Made by a program: the position numbers and the translations under genes
Part shown: positions 1-9,774 of the stretch, piece after piece
Numbering within the stretch: the stretch's first letter is position 1
How the letters are laid out: the number at the start of each line of letters is the position of its first letter
The notes under the pieces: model-generated
Seen by the model: the letters and a program-made list of their open reading frames with translations, nothing else
Told to the model about the DNA's origin: nothing
The model's database searches: none
Origin: an uncultured Gemella sp.
GTDB taxonomy: Bacteria; Bacillota; Bacilli; Staphylococcales; Gemellaceae
NCBI GenBank assembly: GCA_927911745.1
Contig: CAKMQF010000043.1
Location: 1-28,629, forward strand
Direction of reading: 5' to 3'
Length of the DNA: 28,629 bases

Positions 1-16
1 TGCCAGGCAACAGTGA

Positions 17-46
17 GAGCCTTCCTTTTGGAAGGTTCTTTTTTTA
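17..46 (+). terminator. Intrinsic terminator of the upstream transcription unit
   Basis: A GC-containing stem (about 17-25 with 30-38, TTTT loop) is followed directly by a run of seven T. A TGA at 14-16 could close an upstream reading frame, but only five codons of it are in the window, so that gene cannot be named. Confidence 0.8.
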
Positions 47-65
47 TATAATTCTTACATATATT

Positions 66-94
66 TTGATTTTATTTTTAAAATAGAGTATCAT
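66..94 (+). promoter_or_regulatory. Probable sigma-A promoter for the dnaB-dnaI unit
   Basis: TTGATT (66-71) and TATCAT (89-94) are separated by 17 bases, just after the terminator. The next gene follows with a strong GGAGG at 114-118, eight bases before its ATG. In such AT-rich DNA a promoter call from hexamers alone is moderate evidence. Confidence 0.5.
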
Positions 95-126
95 AAAGTA
101 GTAATATTTTTTTGGAGGTTTAGGGA

Positions 127-1120
127 ATGTTTTATTTAGAAGATGAGAAAACATTAGTGTTAACTAGTGAAAACAAAAAAGACATTTTAAGTGCGTTAAA
201 ATTAATTAATAATATATCTAATAATAAAAATGTAAAAGTTGCATATATTAAAATCTTAGGAAAAGTATTAGAATTTAATAAAGCTATAGAAAATTATTAT
301 CATTCACAAAAGCCAGGATATAACGAGGTTTATCAAGAAAGAATTGATAATTTTGATAATAGTAGTGATGAGTTTAAGCGTATTAAAGCATTATTAAAAC
401 CAGATTTTGATGATGATAATTTTGTTGAAGAATTAGAAAAAGAATTTAACTTAATTCTTAATAGAATTGAAAGTAGAATTTCTATAATTTTTGAAGAAGA
501 GCAGCAGTATAATTTTAATAATTATTTAATTACTCTTATTGAAAAAGAAAATCTTGACGAATTTATTTGGTTAAATACTATTTATAATATTTATAAAGAA
601 GGTAAGAGCTTGAATAGTATTGTTCATGATTATTTAAAATTGAGTGATGTTGAATTTTCAGATCTTTATAAGATTTATTTATTCGTTACGGATTATAATA
701 TTAACAAGTTATTATTAAAAAATGAATCTAAGATAATTAATAATGACTACTTAGAAAATCATGATATTTTCTTTGATTACATGTATAAGCTTATAGATGA
801 TTTAAGAACTTTGTAACAAAAATGATAAGAAGAATATTCTTAGTTTCTCAACTATTATCGACAGTCATACTAATATTAGTACTCCTAATAAAGAAGAATT
901 TCTTGACTCTGTATATAAAGTGTTTAATTTCCTAAGAGCACTCTATGAGAATGATAATGCAAAATTATTATTAGATAATATTTACCCTATTTTAGTAAAA
1001 TCTTTCTTTGCACCACTTCGAAATGATGACAAAATCAAGTACGATTATAATCAGAATTTTATATACGCATTAGAGTATACTCAAATAATTATCGAAGTAA
1101 TGGATGATAATCATGAATAA
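127..1120 (+). CDS. Unrecognised ~330-residue protein upstream of dnaB (one frameshift)
   Basis: I do not recognise this protein. The first 229 codons end at 814-816 (TAA). The reading frame offset by one base then stays open from about 809 through 1120, where an internal GTG at 920 gives a spurious start. Removing one T from the TTT at 810-812 joins the two parts into about 330 residues. The product is rich in Asn, Asp, Lys, Glu and Ile, looks mostly alpha-helical, and shows no signal peptide, membrane segment, Cys cluster or nucleotide-binding motif. ATG 127 has a good GGAGG. The gene ends eight bases inside the start of dnaB, so it is translationally coupled to the primosome genes. In Staphylococcus the equivalent position upstream of dnaB is held by nrdR, which this is not. 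A role in replication is only a guess from position. Confidence 0.6.
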
Positions 1121-2480
1121 TAGGTTTTCTGTTAAAGATTATTATTGTGTTTATAATGATTTTGATACATCAAAACGAAGTAAAGAGTTACATAACTTAT
1201 ATTTACCGTTACTTGGTAACGATGCAATAAGCCTTTATACTTTTTTTGGTAGTAAGATGCTAAGTGATAAAAATTTATCTAAAAGTTATCTGCATTATGA
1301 TATACTTGATAATCTAGGTTTATCAGACAATAAGTTCTTAATTGCAAGAAAAAAATTAGAAGCTTTGGGTTTAATACAGTCATTATATTTTGATAATAAT
1401 GGTATTGGACAGTTTATATATAAGATAAAAGAAGCATTAAGTTTTGAAGAGTTTTTTAATACACCAGTGCTTGCAAAATTATTAGAAAACACATTGGGGT
1501 CTAATAATTATTCTGATTTGGTAAATTATTATTCTTTAGATAAAGTAAGCTTTAAGAGTTTTGAGGATATTTCAGCAAAATTTTCTGATGTTTTCCGTTT
1601 AGAAAATCTAAATGATTTCAGCTTTGATTATATAACAAGTAAAAGTGTTAATGGGCCAAACTTTGATGAATATTTCTTTGATTTTGATAAATTAAATTTC
1701 TATTTAGCTAATAGCTACCTAACAGATGTAATATCAGATCCAAAAGTGAAAAATAAAATTTTAGGTTTAGCTCATATTTATAAAATGTCTCCAGAAGATA
1801 TGGCTAGTGCTATAGAAAAATCTGTAGAAATTTCTAATGGAGCTAGCGAGATTAATATTAATGTTCTTAGTGATTATATCGCTCAACTAAATGTTAATGT
1901 TAGAAAACAAGAAGTACCGACTCTTGATCGTATGATAAATAAAAATCTAGTTGGTGAAAAAGAAGAGCAGTTAACTGAAGATGAAAAATTCGCTAAAGAA
2001 GTTGATAATACTAATTTTGTAGAATATTTAAATAAGCAGGTAGGAATAGTACTCTCTAAAATAGATGCTAAAAATATTGAAGAGTTACAAAGTAAGTATA
2101 ATTTTCCTACTGGTGTACTAAATATATTATTAGAGTATTCTATTAAGCAAAGTGGTAAAAATTCAATACCACATATAAATTATATAGATAAAATTGCAAG
2201 TACATGGAGTGCTCAAAAATTATTTGGAGCTAAAGATGCTATAGATTTTGTTAGAGCTAATAGAAATCAGAAAACTAAAGCTTTTAGCACTAATAAGAAT
2301 ACACAAAAATCTTATTCAAATAATCGAAAATCAAATCATGCTCCGTTTCCTGAATATTTGCAAAATAGGCAAAATAGCTTTAATCAATCAAAAAAGGAAG
2401 AAGACAGAGTAGTTACAAAAGAAGATGAGGATACTTTTAAAGATTTGATGAAAGTATTATATAATAAAGGGGATGTATAA
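1113..2480 (+). CDS. dnaB: DnaB-type primosome protein (DnaB/DnaD family helicase loader)
   Basis: About 455 residues, the size of Staphylococcus and Bacillus DnaB. This is the Gram-positive primosome and membrane-attachment protein, not the replicative helicase that carries the same name in E. coli. It works with DnaD and DnaI to load helicase at the origin and at restart sites. The N-terminal DDBH1 domain includes a stretch like LYLPLLGNDAISLYTFF. The C-terminal DDBH2 domain carries the family YxxxIxxxW signature as YIDKIASTW, followed by a basic Asn/Gln/Lys-rich tail. Two ATG codons are possible (1104 and 1113). The second is preferred because it begins the conserved-looking MNNRFSVKDYY and overlaps the preceding gene by only eight bases. 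Its stop overlaps the dnaI ATG by one base, a typical coupled pair. The frame is intact. Confidence 0.9.
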   Translation: MNNRFSVKDYYCVYNDFDTSKRSKELHNLYLPLLGNDAISLYTFFGSKMLSDKNLSKSYLHYDILDNLGLSDNKFLIARKKLEALGLIQSLYFDNNGIGQFIYKIKEALSFEEFFNTPVLAKLLENTLGSNNYSDLVNYYSLDKVSFKSFEDISAKFSDVFRLENLNDFSFDYITSKSVNGPNFDEYFFDFDKLNFYLANSYLTDVISDPKVKNKILGLAHIYKMSPEDMASAIEKSVEISNGASEININVLSDYIAQLNVNVRKQEVPTLDRMINKNLVGEKEEQLTEDEKFAKEVDNTNFVEYLNKQVGIVLSKIDAKNIEELQSKYNFPTGVLNILLEYSIKQSGKNSIPHINYIDKIASTWSAQKLFGAKDAIDFVRANRNQKTKAFSTNKNTQKSYSNNRKSNHAPFPEYLQNRQNSFNQSKKEEDRVVTKEDEDTFKDLMKVLYNKGDV

Positions 2481-3365
2481 TGAAAAAATTATCCAACATA
2501 GTATCAAGTAATACAGAAAATTCATTTAAGAAGTTTATCACAGAAAAAGTTCTGAGTGATGTAGAGATAATTAAGTTTATTCGTGATAATAACTTTTCTA
2601 AAATTGACGTTGAAAATAATCTTGAAAAATTTTATCAATATTATATTTCAAAAGATACACTATTGAATATCGAACATAAGCCAAAATTGGTTTGTAGTGA
2701 TAAAGAGGTTAATATAGTTTATCAAGAGACTGATGAATATAAACAAAAAGTTGAAAACCAAAAAACATCGAATAGAATCAAGACGGAATTTATTCCAAAG
2801 AGAGTATTAACATATACATTTGAAAATTTATCCAAGAATAGTAAGAAATCTAGGTTAGCAATAGAAATTGTAAACACTTGTATGAGTATCCTTAATAAAC
2901 AAAGTACAAGAGGTGCCTATATATATGGACCAACAGGAACTGGTAAGACATATTTGATGGGATGTATTTATAATTATTTCAAACAGAATGGTAAAGAACC
3001 AGCAATTTTATACTATCCTGAATTTATTAGAAAAATAAAATCAAAGATTAGTAATAACAGTTATGATTTATATATTGATCTTATAAGAGATGAAGAAATT
3101 CTTATTATTGACGATATAGGTGCTGAAAATATTACGGAGTTTATTCGTGATGAGGTGCTTGGCCCGATTATTAATCATAGAGAAGCAGAAAAAATTACCA
3201 ACATTTTTCTCATCTAATTTAAGCATAGATGACTTAGCAGAATTGTTATCTAATGGAAGAACAACAGTGGATAAAACAAAGGCTTTAAGAATAGTAGAAA
3301 GAATACATTCTTTAAGTGCTTCTCACTTCTTAGATGGTGAGAACGAAAGAGAATATTATAATTAA
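2480..3365 (+). CDS. dnaI: DnaI, AAA+ helicase loader (one frameshift near the 3' end)
   Basis: DnaI is the ATP-dependent loader that delivers the replicative helicase DnaC to DNA. An N-terminal helicase-binding domain is followed by an AAA+ module with Walker A GPTGTGKT at about residues 150-157 and Walker B ILIIDDIG at about 206-213. The first frame stops after NIFLI at 3217. The other frame carries the family-typical LPTFFSSNL and sensor region, ending with a TAA at 3363-3365. Reducing the A run at 3189-3194 from six to five restores REAEKLPTFFSSN and a protein of about 294 residues, close to the usual ~300. The gene is essential in relatives, so a sequencing error is more likely than a true break. 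It overlaps dnaB by one base, and a strong terminator follows. Confidence 0.88.
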
Positions 3366-3418
3366 AAGAAGAAGCATTTTTAAACATTTTAGTTTATAAA
3401 TGCTTCTTCTTTTTTTTT
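3365..3418 (+). terminator. Intrinsic terminator after dnaI
   Basis: An 11-bp arm, AGAAGAAGCAT (3367-3377 region), pairs with ATGCTTCTTCT (3400-3410). A run of T follows to 3418. It separates the dnaB-dnaI unit from the dcw cluster. Confidence 0.85.
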
Positions 3419-3459
3419 ATGGTAAAAAATCAAAAAAATTCATTTTTTTTTAGAAATTA

Positions 3460-3503
3460 GTGGAAAAAGTGGGGAAATGTGGTAAATTATAAAGGTAAGG
3501 TGG
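3460..3503 (+). promoter_or_regulatory. mraZ promoter region with GTGG repeats (probable MraZ operator)
   Basis: GTGG occurs at 3460, 3469 and 3479, spaced 9 and 10 bases apart (about one helical turn), and again at 3500 next to the ribosome-binding site. A possible -10 TATAAA lies at 3488-3493 with no good -35, so the repeats sit where a -35 element should be. MraZ proteins are known to bind tandem TGG-containing repeats upstream of their own gene. The arrangement therefore suggests autorepression of the dcw operon. The exact transcription start is not visible. Confidence 0.6.
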
Positions 3504-3512
3504 TGAGAAGTA

Positions 3513-3944
3513 GTGTTTATTGGTCAATACAATAATAAAATGGATGCCAAAGGAAGGCTTAGTATTCCAATAAAGTTCAGAGATGAACTAGGTGAAAAAT
3601 TTATTATCACAAGAGGTCTAGACTCTTGTTTATTTGGCTATTCACTACAAGAGTGGCAAAAGGTGGAAAGTAAGATTAAATCACTACCTATCACTAAGAA
3701 AAATGCTCGTACTTTCCAACGTTTCTTCTTTTCTGGAGCCACTGAAGTTGAAATAGATAAACAAGGAAGAATTAATATTCCAAACTCCCTTATAGAGCAT
3801 GCTTTTTTAGATAAAGAGTGTGTTGTAAATGGTTTATCAAATAGGATAGAAATATGGGATAAGACTCGCTGGGAAGATTTACTTGTTGAAAGTGAAGCTA
3901 GCGTAGAAGAAATAGCAGAAGAATTAGAAGATTTTGATTTTTAG
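3513..3944 (+). CDS. mraZ: MraZ, transcriptional regulator of the dcw cluster
   Basis: 143 residues, the standard length. It has two SpoVT/AbrB-like swapped-hairpin domains (about residues 5-47 and 76-119). The family opening [17 protein letters not shown] and its repeat [14 protein letters not shown] are both visible. MraZ forms a ring-shaped DNA-binding oligomer that controls the operon it heads. The start is GTG at 3513, placed by AAGGTGGTGAG at 3498-3507 and by the expected first residues. It is followed after five bases by rsmH. The upstream GTGG repeats are the likely target. Confidence 0.93.
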   Translation: MFIGQYNNKMDAKGRLSIPIKFRDELGEKFIITRGLDSCLFGYSLQEWQKVESKIKSLPITKKNARTFQRFFFSGATEVEIDKQGRINIPNSLIEHAFLDKECVVNGLSNRIEIWDKTRWEDLLVESEASVEEIAEELEDFDF

Positions 3945-3949
3945 GATGG

Positions 3950-4891
3950 ATGAAAATGTTTAAACATTATAGTGTATTATTAAGTGAAGCTGTAGAAGGC
4001 TTAGATATAAAAGAAGATGGTATATATGTAGACTGTACTCTTGGTGGAGCAGGGCATAGTTTAGAAATTTTAAAGCGATTAAAAAATGGTAAACTATATG
4101 CATTTGATCAAGATAATGTTGCATTAGAAAATGCCAAAGAAAAATTAGCTGAATACAGTGATAAAGTTGTCTTTATTAAATCTAATTTTGTTAATTTAAA
4201 AGAAAAATTAGCAGAGCATGGTGTACATGAAGTTGATGGAGTTCTTTATGATTTAGGAGTTTCTTCACCACAATTAGATACACCTGAGAGAGGTTTTAGT
4301 TATAACTATGATACAAGATTGGACATGCGTATGGATACTGATGCAAAAATTAGTGCATATGAAGTCGTTAATGAATATAGTTATCATGATTTAGTAAAAA
4401 TATTTTATCGTTATGGAGAAGAAAATTTCTCTAAACAAATAGCGAGAAATATTGAAAAAAAACGTGAGCAAAAACCTATAGAAACTACTTTGAATTAGTA
4501 GAAATTATAAAAAGAATCTATCCCTGCTGCTAAAAGAAGAACTGGTGGACATCCAGCAAAAAAGAGTATTCCAAGCAATTCGTATCGCTGTGAATAATGA
4601 ATTATCAGTATTTGAAGACTCATTAGAACAAGCAATAGACATCGTTAGTGTAGGTGGAAGAATATCTGTAATTACCTTCCATTCTCTAGAAGATAGAATT
4701 TGTAAACAGATATTTAATTCTTATTCTAAATCAAAGGATATTCCAAAAAACTTCCTATTATGCCAGAAGAAAGTTTATCTAAATTAAAAGTAATTACAAG
4801 AAAACCTATATATCCTAGTGATATTGAATTAGAAGAAAATAATAGATCTAGAAGTGCAAAATTAAGAGTTGCACAAGTTCAGACGAAATAG
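3950..4891 (+). CDS. rsmH: RsmH (MraW), 16S rRNA C1402 N4-methyltransferase (four frameshifts)
   Basis: RsmH uses S-adenosylmethionine to methylate the base of C1402 in the 16S rRNA decoding centre. The SAM site [11 protein letters not shown] is near residues 26-36, and [14 protein letters not shown] and [14 protein letters not shown] follow. The reading frame is broken four times. One base is missing at about 4490, one is extra at about 4515, one A is extra in the run 4558-4563, and one A is missing in the run 4745-4750. Correcting each gives in order [37 protein letters not shown] and [12 protein letters not shown], ending with TAG at 4889-4891, about 314 residues. Every segment between breaks is conserved, which argues against a decaying gene. 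ATG 3950 and ATG 3956 are both possible starts. It lies between mraZ and ftsL as in all dcw clusters. Confidence 0.88.
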
Positions 4892-4906
4892 AGGGGAGGA
4901 AAGGAA

Positions 4907-5233
4907 ATGGCTACACTAAAGGTATATAGTCGTGAATATGGAGTAAGAAAAGTACAAGAGAAAGTAAAGTTTAATTTACTAGAAAAAACTGCATATGGAG
5001 TTTTTGTAGGAGTTATTTTACTTGCTAACGTAGTTATGTTAAACTATAAAGGAGAGATTTATTCACTACGAAGTGCTCAACAAAAAAATGATATTGTAAT
5101 ATCAGAAAAACAAAAAAATAATAATGAACAAAAAGTTATGATAAACAATCTATCATCTTACGAAAGAGTTAAAAAAATTGCTGAGACGGTAGGAATGAAA
5201 ACTCAAAAAGATAGTATAAAGGTAGTGAGATAA
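4907..5233 (+). CDS. ftsL: FtsL, cell-division protein
   Basis: A small bitopic division protein of 108 residues. It has a basic cytoplasmic start, one membrane segment at about residues 28-46 (GVFVGVILLANVVML), then an extracytoplasmic heptad-rich coiled coil with the leucine-zipper-like region ending SSYERVKKIAETVGM. FtsL forms a complex with DivIB and DivIC and helps activate septal peptidoglycan synthesis. Primary sequence conservation is low in this family, so the call rests on topology, length and its place between rsmH and the division PBP. A very strong GAGGGGAGGAAAGG precedes ATG 4907. The stop TAA abuts the next gene's TTG directly. Confidence 0.88.
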   Translation: MATLKVYSREYGVRKVQEKVKFNLLEKTAYGVFVGVILLANVVMLNYKGEIYSLRSAQQKNDIVISEKQKNNNEQKVMINNLSSYERVKKIAETVGMKTQKDSIKVVR

Positions 5234-7431
5234 TTGATAAAACTTTTTAAGAAAATATTAACTTTAAAGTTTTTGGAAGATAGAAGAAGTTTAGAAAGAA
5301 AAGATTATATCTCTCGAGAAAGAACAAAAATTGTATTTTTTCTAATTTTTGTTTTTTTTCTTTGTATGGATATTAATATTAAATATAGGACAAATGATGC
5401 TAATTGGAACTGTAAGGGGACATAATCTTTCAGAATTAGCAGATAGAAAGTATAAGATAGATAGTAGTTTACAACCAAATCGAGGTAAAATCTATGATAG
5501 AAATGGGAATATACTAGCTGACAATATTGAATCTTACAAGCTAGTAGCGGTAGTTTCAGATAAAGCTACAGAGGATGAAACAAATCCACGACATGTTGTA
5601 GATATTAACAAAACAGCAGAAGAACTATCTAAATTTATAAAATTAGATAAAAACAAGATAAAAGATATACTTAGTAAACAAGGAGTATATCAAGTAGAAT
5701 TTGGAACTGCTGGTAAAGATATAAGTGTAGAAGACAAAAAGAAAATCGAAGAGTTGAAATTACCAGGTATCGAATTTATAGCGACAACAAAGAGATATTA
5801 TCCAAACGGAAGTATGCTTGGAAACTTTTTAGGGTTTGCTCAAAATTCACCAGATAGTGATTTGATTACTGGTCGTTTAGGTGTCGAAAAGACTTTTGAT
5901 TATTATCTAAGAGGAAAAGAAGGGCATATTACTTATGCTAAAGATGCATGGGGGAAAGTCGTTTCTAATATTCCTAAAGTTGAGATTAAACCTGTTGACG
6001 GAGCAGATATATATTTAACAATTGATAAGAATATTCAAGGTTTTATAGATAATACACTGAAAGATATTCATGATAAATATGAACCAGAAAGTGCGTTTGC
6101 AATAGCTGTTAGTCCTAAAACTGGTGAGATATTAGGATTGGGACAAACACCTGCATTTAATCCAAATACTCAAGAAAATCTGGCAAGTGCATGGTCAAAT
6201 ATTTTCTATAACTCAGCTTATGAACCAGGTTCGACATTAAAAACATTTACAATGTCGATAATGGTAGAAAATAATATATATAAACCAGATAGTTACTATA
6301 GATCTGGTTCATATCGAGTGGAAGACGCTACAATTTTTGACTGGAATAAGATTGGTTGGGGAACAATTACTCAACGTCATGGTTTCCAACAATCTTCAAA
6401 TACTTTAATGTTAACATTATTAAATGAATTGGGAACTGAAAAATTAAAAACAGGCTTAGAAAACTTTGGATTTGGAAAAAGTACAAATTCATTATATGGT
6501 AATGAAGCAACTGGTGATTTAGTATTTAATAATAAAGTTTCAGCTTCAACAACAGTATTTGGACAAGGTAGTACGGTAACTGCGATGCAAATGGTTCAAG
6601 CAGAAACAGCAATTTTAAATGATGGACAGATGTTAGCACCATACTTTTTACAAAGAATTCATGACAAAACAATTGATAAAGATGTCAATATTGGGCAAAG
6701 AACGGTAGTAGGAACTCCTATTTCTAAACATACGGCAGATATAATGAAAGAAGAATTATATGGAGTTGTAAACGGAACTTGGGCCCAAGGTGGTAAAAGA
6801 TATGCTGTAGACAACTATAGTACGTCAGGAAAAACAGGAACAGCAGAGGTTGTAGATCCGAAAACAGGTACATACTATAATAGTCCATATAAAGTAATGC
6901 ACTCATTTATAGGATATGCACCTAGTGAAGATCCACAAGTTATTCTATATGTTGGTATTAAATTACCTTCGAAGGAATTAGGTGCAAGTAATGCAAATGG
7001 TGCTTCAGAAATCTTTAAACCTATAATGGAAAATACACTTAATTACTTAAATGTTAAAAAGTCAAATGATGATAATACTATTCAAAGTTATCAAATGGAG
7101 AATCTTGTAGGGGAAAATATAGAGTCGACAATTGTTAATTTACAACAAAAAACTAAAAATATAATAACAATTGGAAGTGGAACTAACGTAATTGGCCAAT
7201 ATCCTTCAGCTGGGAACGTAATAAAACAAGGTGAGAGAGTATTTTTATTAGTCTCTGATGAAAATATTATTACACCAAACTTTACAGGATGGTCGAAAGT
7301 AGACGTACTTAACTACGCTAAATTATCTGGATTAGATATTGAAACCGAAGGGAATGGATTTGCTAAACAACAATCTATTCCAAGCACAAAGATTTGTGAA
7401 AAAAGGGGAAAAGATAAAAATAAAAATTTAG
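5234..7431 (+). CDS. Division class B penicillin-binding protein with PASTA domains (two frameshifts)
   Basis: This is the septal peptidoglycan transpeptidase, equivalent to Staphylococcus Pbp1 and Bacillus PBP2B. After one N-terminal membrane segment comes a PBP-dimer domain (from about LQPNRGKIYDRNGNILAD). The transpeptidase domain has active-site SxxK in EPGSTLKTF, SxN in QQSSNTLM and KTG in SGKTGTAEV. Two PASTA repeats end the protein. The start is TTG 5234, directly after the ftsL stop. An eight-T run at 5352-5359 has one T too many, and correcting it joins the cytoplasmic head to the membrane helix. A second extra T at 7393-7395 hides the true end. Removing it gives IVKKGEKIKIKI and TAG at 7429-7431, so the protein is about 731 residues instead of running on into the mraY start. 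Confidence 0.88.
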
Positions 7432-7444
7432 TTAGGAGAACGAA

Positions 7445-8428
7445 ATGAGTAATTCAGATACAGTATTTGCTATATCGTTATTACTGGTAGCATATTTTCT
7501 GACAGTACTAATGCTACCTAGATTAATAAAATATTTACATGTACTAAAGTTTGGCCAAGCAATCAGAGAAGAAGGGCCACAAAGTCATATGCATAAAAAA
7601 GGAACACCTACTATGGGAGGTATTTCGTTTATAATTGCAATAGTTATTTCACTTATAGTGGCTATGTTCTTAGATAGTTCGAATATTAAATACTACGTAC
7701 TGTTCATTTATACAACTATTTCTTTTTCGATAATAGGATACATAGATGATATGTTAATCGTAGTTAAAAAGAAAAATGATGGATTAGCTCCAAGGAAAAA
7801 ATTAATGCTACAAATTATATTCTCTGTAATATTTTATATATTAGTAACTTTCATCTACAAAGATGTTAATTATATACATATTCCAGTATTTGATTATAAT
7901 TTAAATATTTCATATTTCTATATAATTTTCTTAGTATTTTGGCAAACTGGTTTTTCTAATGCAGTAAATTTAACAGATGGATTAGATGGATTAGCTACTA
8001 GCGTAACAATTATTACAACTAGTACATTTGCTTTATTAGCATATAAAGAAAATAACTTCCCTGTATTAGTATTTTGTTTAACAATAGTAGGGGCGCTTGT
8101 AGGATTTTTATTATTTAATAGAAATCCAGCAAAAATATTTATGGGTGATACAGGATCATTGGCTCTAGGTGGAATCTTAGCAGCAATTTCAGTAATCTTA
8201 CATAAAGAAGTAGCATTTTTATTTATTGGTTTAGTATATATATTAGAAACACTGTCAGTGATTATTCAAGTAGCGTACTTCAAGAAAACTGGTAAAAGAA
8301 TTTTTAAAATGTCACCATTACATCATCATTTTGAACTGTCAGGTTATGGTGAAGTAAAAACTGTATACATTTTTGTTATTATAGCTGTTATATCTTCAGC
8401 TATAGGGTATTTTGTAGGAGTAATATAA
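7445..8428 (+). CDS. mraY: MraY, phospho-MurNAc-pentapeptide translocase
   Basis: An integral membrane enzyme of 327 residues with about ten hydrophobic helices. It joins UDP-MurNAc-pentapeptide to undecaprenyl phosphate to make lipid I. Signature motifs are intact: HMHKKGTPTMGG near residues 50-61, NLTDGLDGLATS, FMGDTGSLALGG, and the HHHFELSG near the C-terminal end. TTAGGAGAACGAA precedes ATG 7445. It follows the reconstructed PBP stop by 13 bases and is followed one base later by murD. Confidence 0.95.
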   Translation: MSNSDTVFAISLLLVAYFLTVLMLPRLIKYLHVLKFGQAIREEGPQSHMHKKGTPTMGGISFIIAIVISLIVAMFLDSSNIKYYVLFIYTTISFSIIGYIDDMLIVVKKKNDGLAPRKKLMLQIIFSVIFYILVTFIYKDVNYIHIPVFDYNLNISYFYIIFLVFWQTGFSNAVNLTDGLDGLATSVTIITTSTFALLAYKENNFPVLVFCLTIVGALVGFLLFNRNPAKIFMGDTGSLALGGILAAISVILHKEVAFLFIGLVYILETLSVIIQVAYFKKTGKRIFKMSPLHHHFELSGYGEVKTVYIFVIIAVISSAIGYFVGVI

Positions 8429-8429
8429 A

Positions 8430-9769
8430 ATGATAAATTTAGAAGATAAAAGAATATTAGTATTAGGATTTGCTAGAAGTGGTTACTCAACTGCCAAAAT
8501 CTTAAATAAATTAGGCTATAATGTAATACTGAATGCATTTGATGATCTAAGTACTGATGAAAAAGCTATTGAATTAAAAAACTTAGGTGTAAAAATAGTT
8601 GATGGTGGTCATCCGTTAGAACTTTTAGATAGTATAGACTTAATAGTTAAAAATCCAGGAATAAAATATGAAATTGAATTTTACAAAGAGCAATAGAAAA
8701 AAATATTGATATTATAACTGAGATAGAATTAGCTAACACATTGTTTAATATTGACATGGTAGCAATTACTGGTACTAATGGAAAAACTACAACTACACAA
8801 ATGACGTTTGATATACTGAAAGCAGCTAATAAAGATGTCTTTTTAGCAGGAAATATAGGGTATCCTTCTATTGAAGTAGCATATAATCATCCTAATTCTT
8901 TAATTATTACTGAAGTATCATCATTCCAATTACAAGGAACTAAGTATTTCAAACCATCGGTAGCGGCGATTACAAACTTAGGCGTTGGTCATTTAGATTA
9001 TCATGGTAGCGTAGAAAACTATAGAAATGCTAAGAGAAATATCTACAAAAATCAAACCCAAGATGATATTCTAGTTTTAAATATTAAAGAATTAGAAAAA
9101 TATGAATTGAGTAAAATAAATTCACAAGTAATTCTTTATGATACAAAAGAAAATTCTGAAGCGGATGTATTTGTAAGAAATAATATAGTAGTGTATAAGG
9201 ACGTAGAACTATTTGATATAACAAAAATGTCTCTTCCAGGTATGCATAATGTAGAAAATGCAATAAATGCAGCATTAATATCATACATAAAAGGTGCATC
9301 CATTGAAACAATTCGCGAAGTATTGTATAGTTTTAGTGGAGTAAAACATAGATTGCAATATGTTGGAGAGCATAATGGAGTGAAATTCTATAATGATTCT
9401 AAAGCTACAAATCCAGTAGCTACAACTACAGCACTTTCTGGATTCGAGAAAAATATAATATTAATTTGTGGAGGGAAAGATAGAGGAATTGATTTTAAGG
9501 AATTAGTACCATTCTTCCCGAGAATTAAAGCAATGGTTGTTGTTGGAGAAAGTAAAGAAATATTATTTGACTTAGCAACTACTAATGGAGTGGATTGTCA
9601 TAAAGCGACGAAGGTTGATGATGCTACAATCTTAGCCAACAAACTTGCTGTAGAAGATGATATAGTTCTATTATCACCAGCATGTGCATCATGGGATCAA
9701 TATAAATGTTTTGAAGACCGTGGAGATGAATTTATAGCTACGTTTGAAAAGATTAGTCAAGAGGATTAA
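8430..9769 (+). CDS. murD: MurD, UDP-MurNAc-L-alanine:D-glutamate ligase (one frameshift)
   Basis: A cytoplasmic Mur ligase that adds D-glutamate to UDP-MurNAc-L-Ala with ATP. The N-terminal UDP-binding domain opens with KRILVLGFARSGYSTAK. The central ATP-binding loop is ITGTNGKTTTT, then GNIGYP and EVSSFQL follow. The C-terminal domain includes FYNDSKATNPVAT and LLSPACASWDQ. The first frame stops at TAG 8694-8696. Adding one G after 8690 (GAGGCA instead of GAGCA) restores KEAIEKNIDIITEIELA and a protein of about 446 residues, the usual length. The segments either side of the break are well conserved and the gene is essential, so an error in the sequence is likely. It is followed after five bases by divIB. 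Confidence 0.9.
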
Positions 9770-9774
9770 GAGCG

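Noticed and set aside
3120..3365. Separate small gene of 81 codons after dnaI
   Set aside because: Its translation after residue 25 is the conserved C-terminus of DnaI; it is the same gene in a shifted frame.
5349..7448. Penicillin-binding protein start at 5349 and end at 7448
   Set aside because: The start lies in the membrane helix after an over-long T run and the end is a frame artefact; the family-type ending IKIKI with TAG at 7429-7431 appears after removing one T.
810..8690. Programmed ribosomal frameshifting in dnaI, rsmH, the PBP and murD
   Set aside because: There are no shared slippery heptamers with downstream structures, shifts go both ways, and four fall in one gene; errors explain it better.
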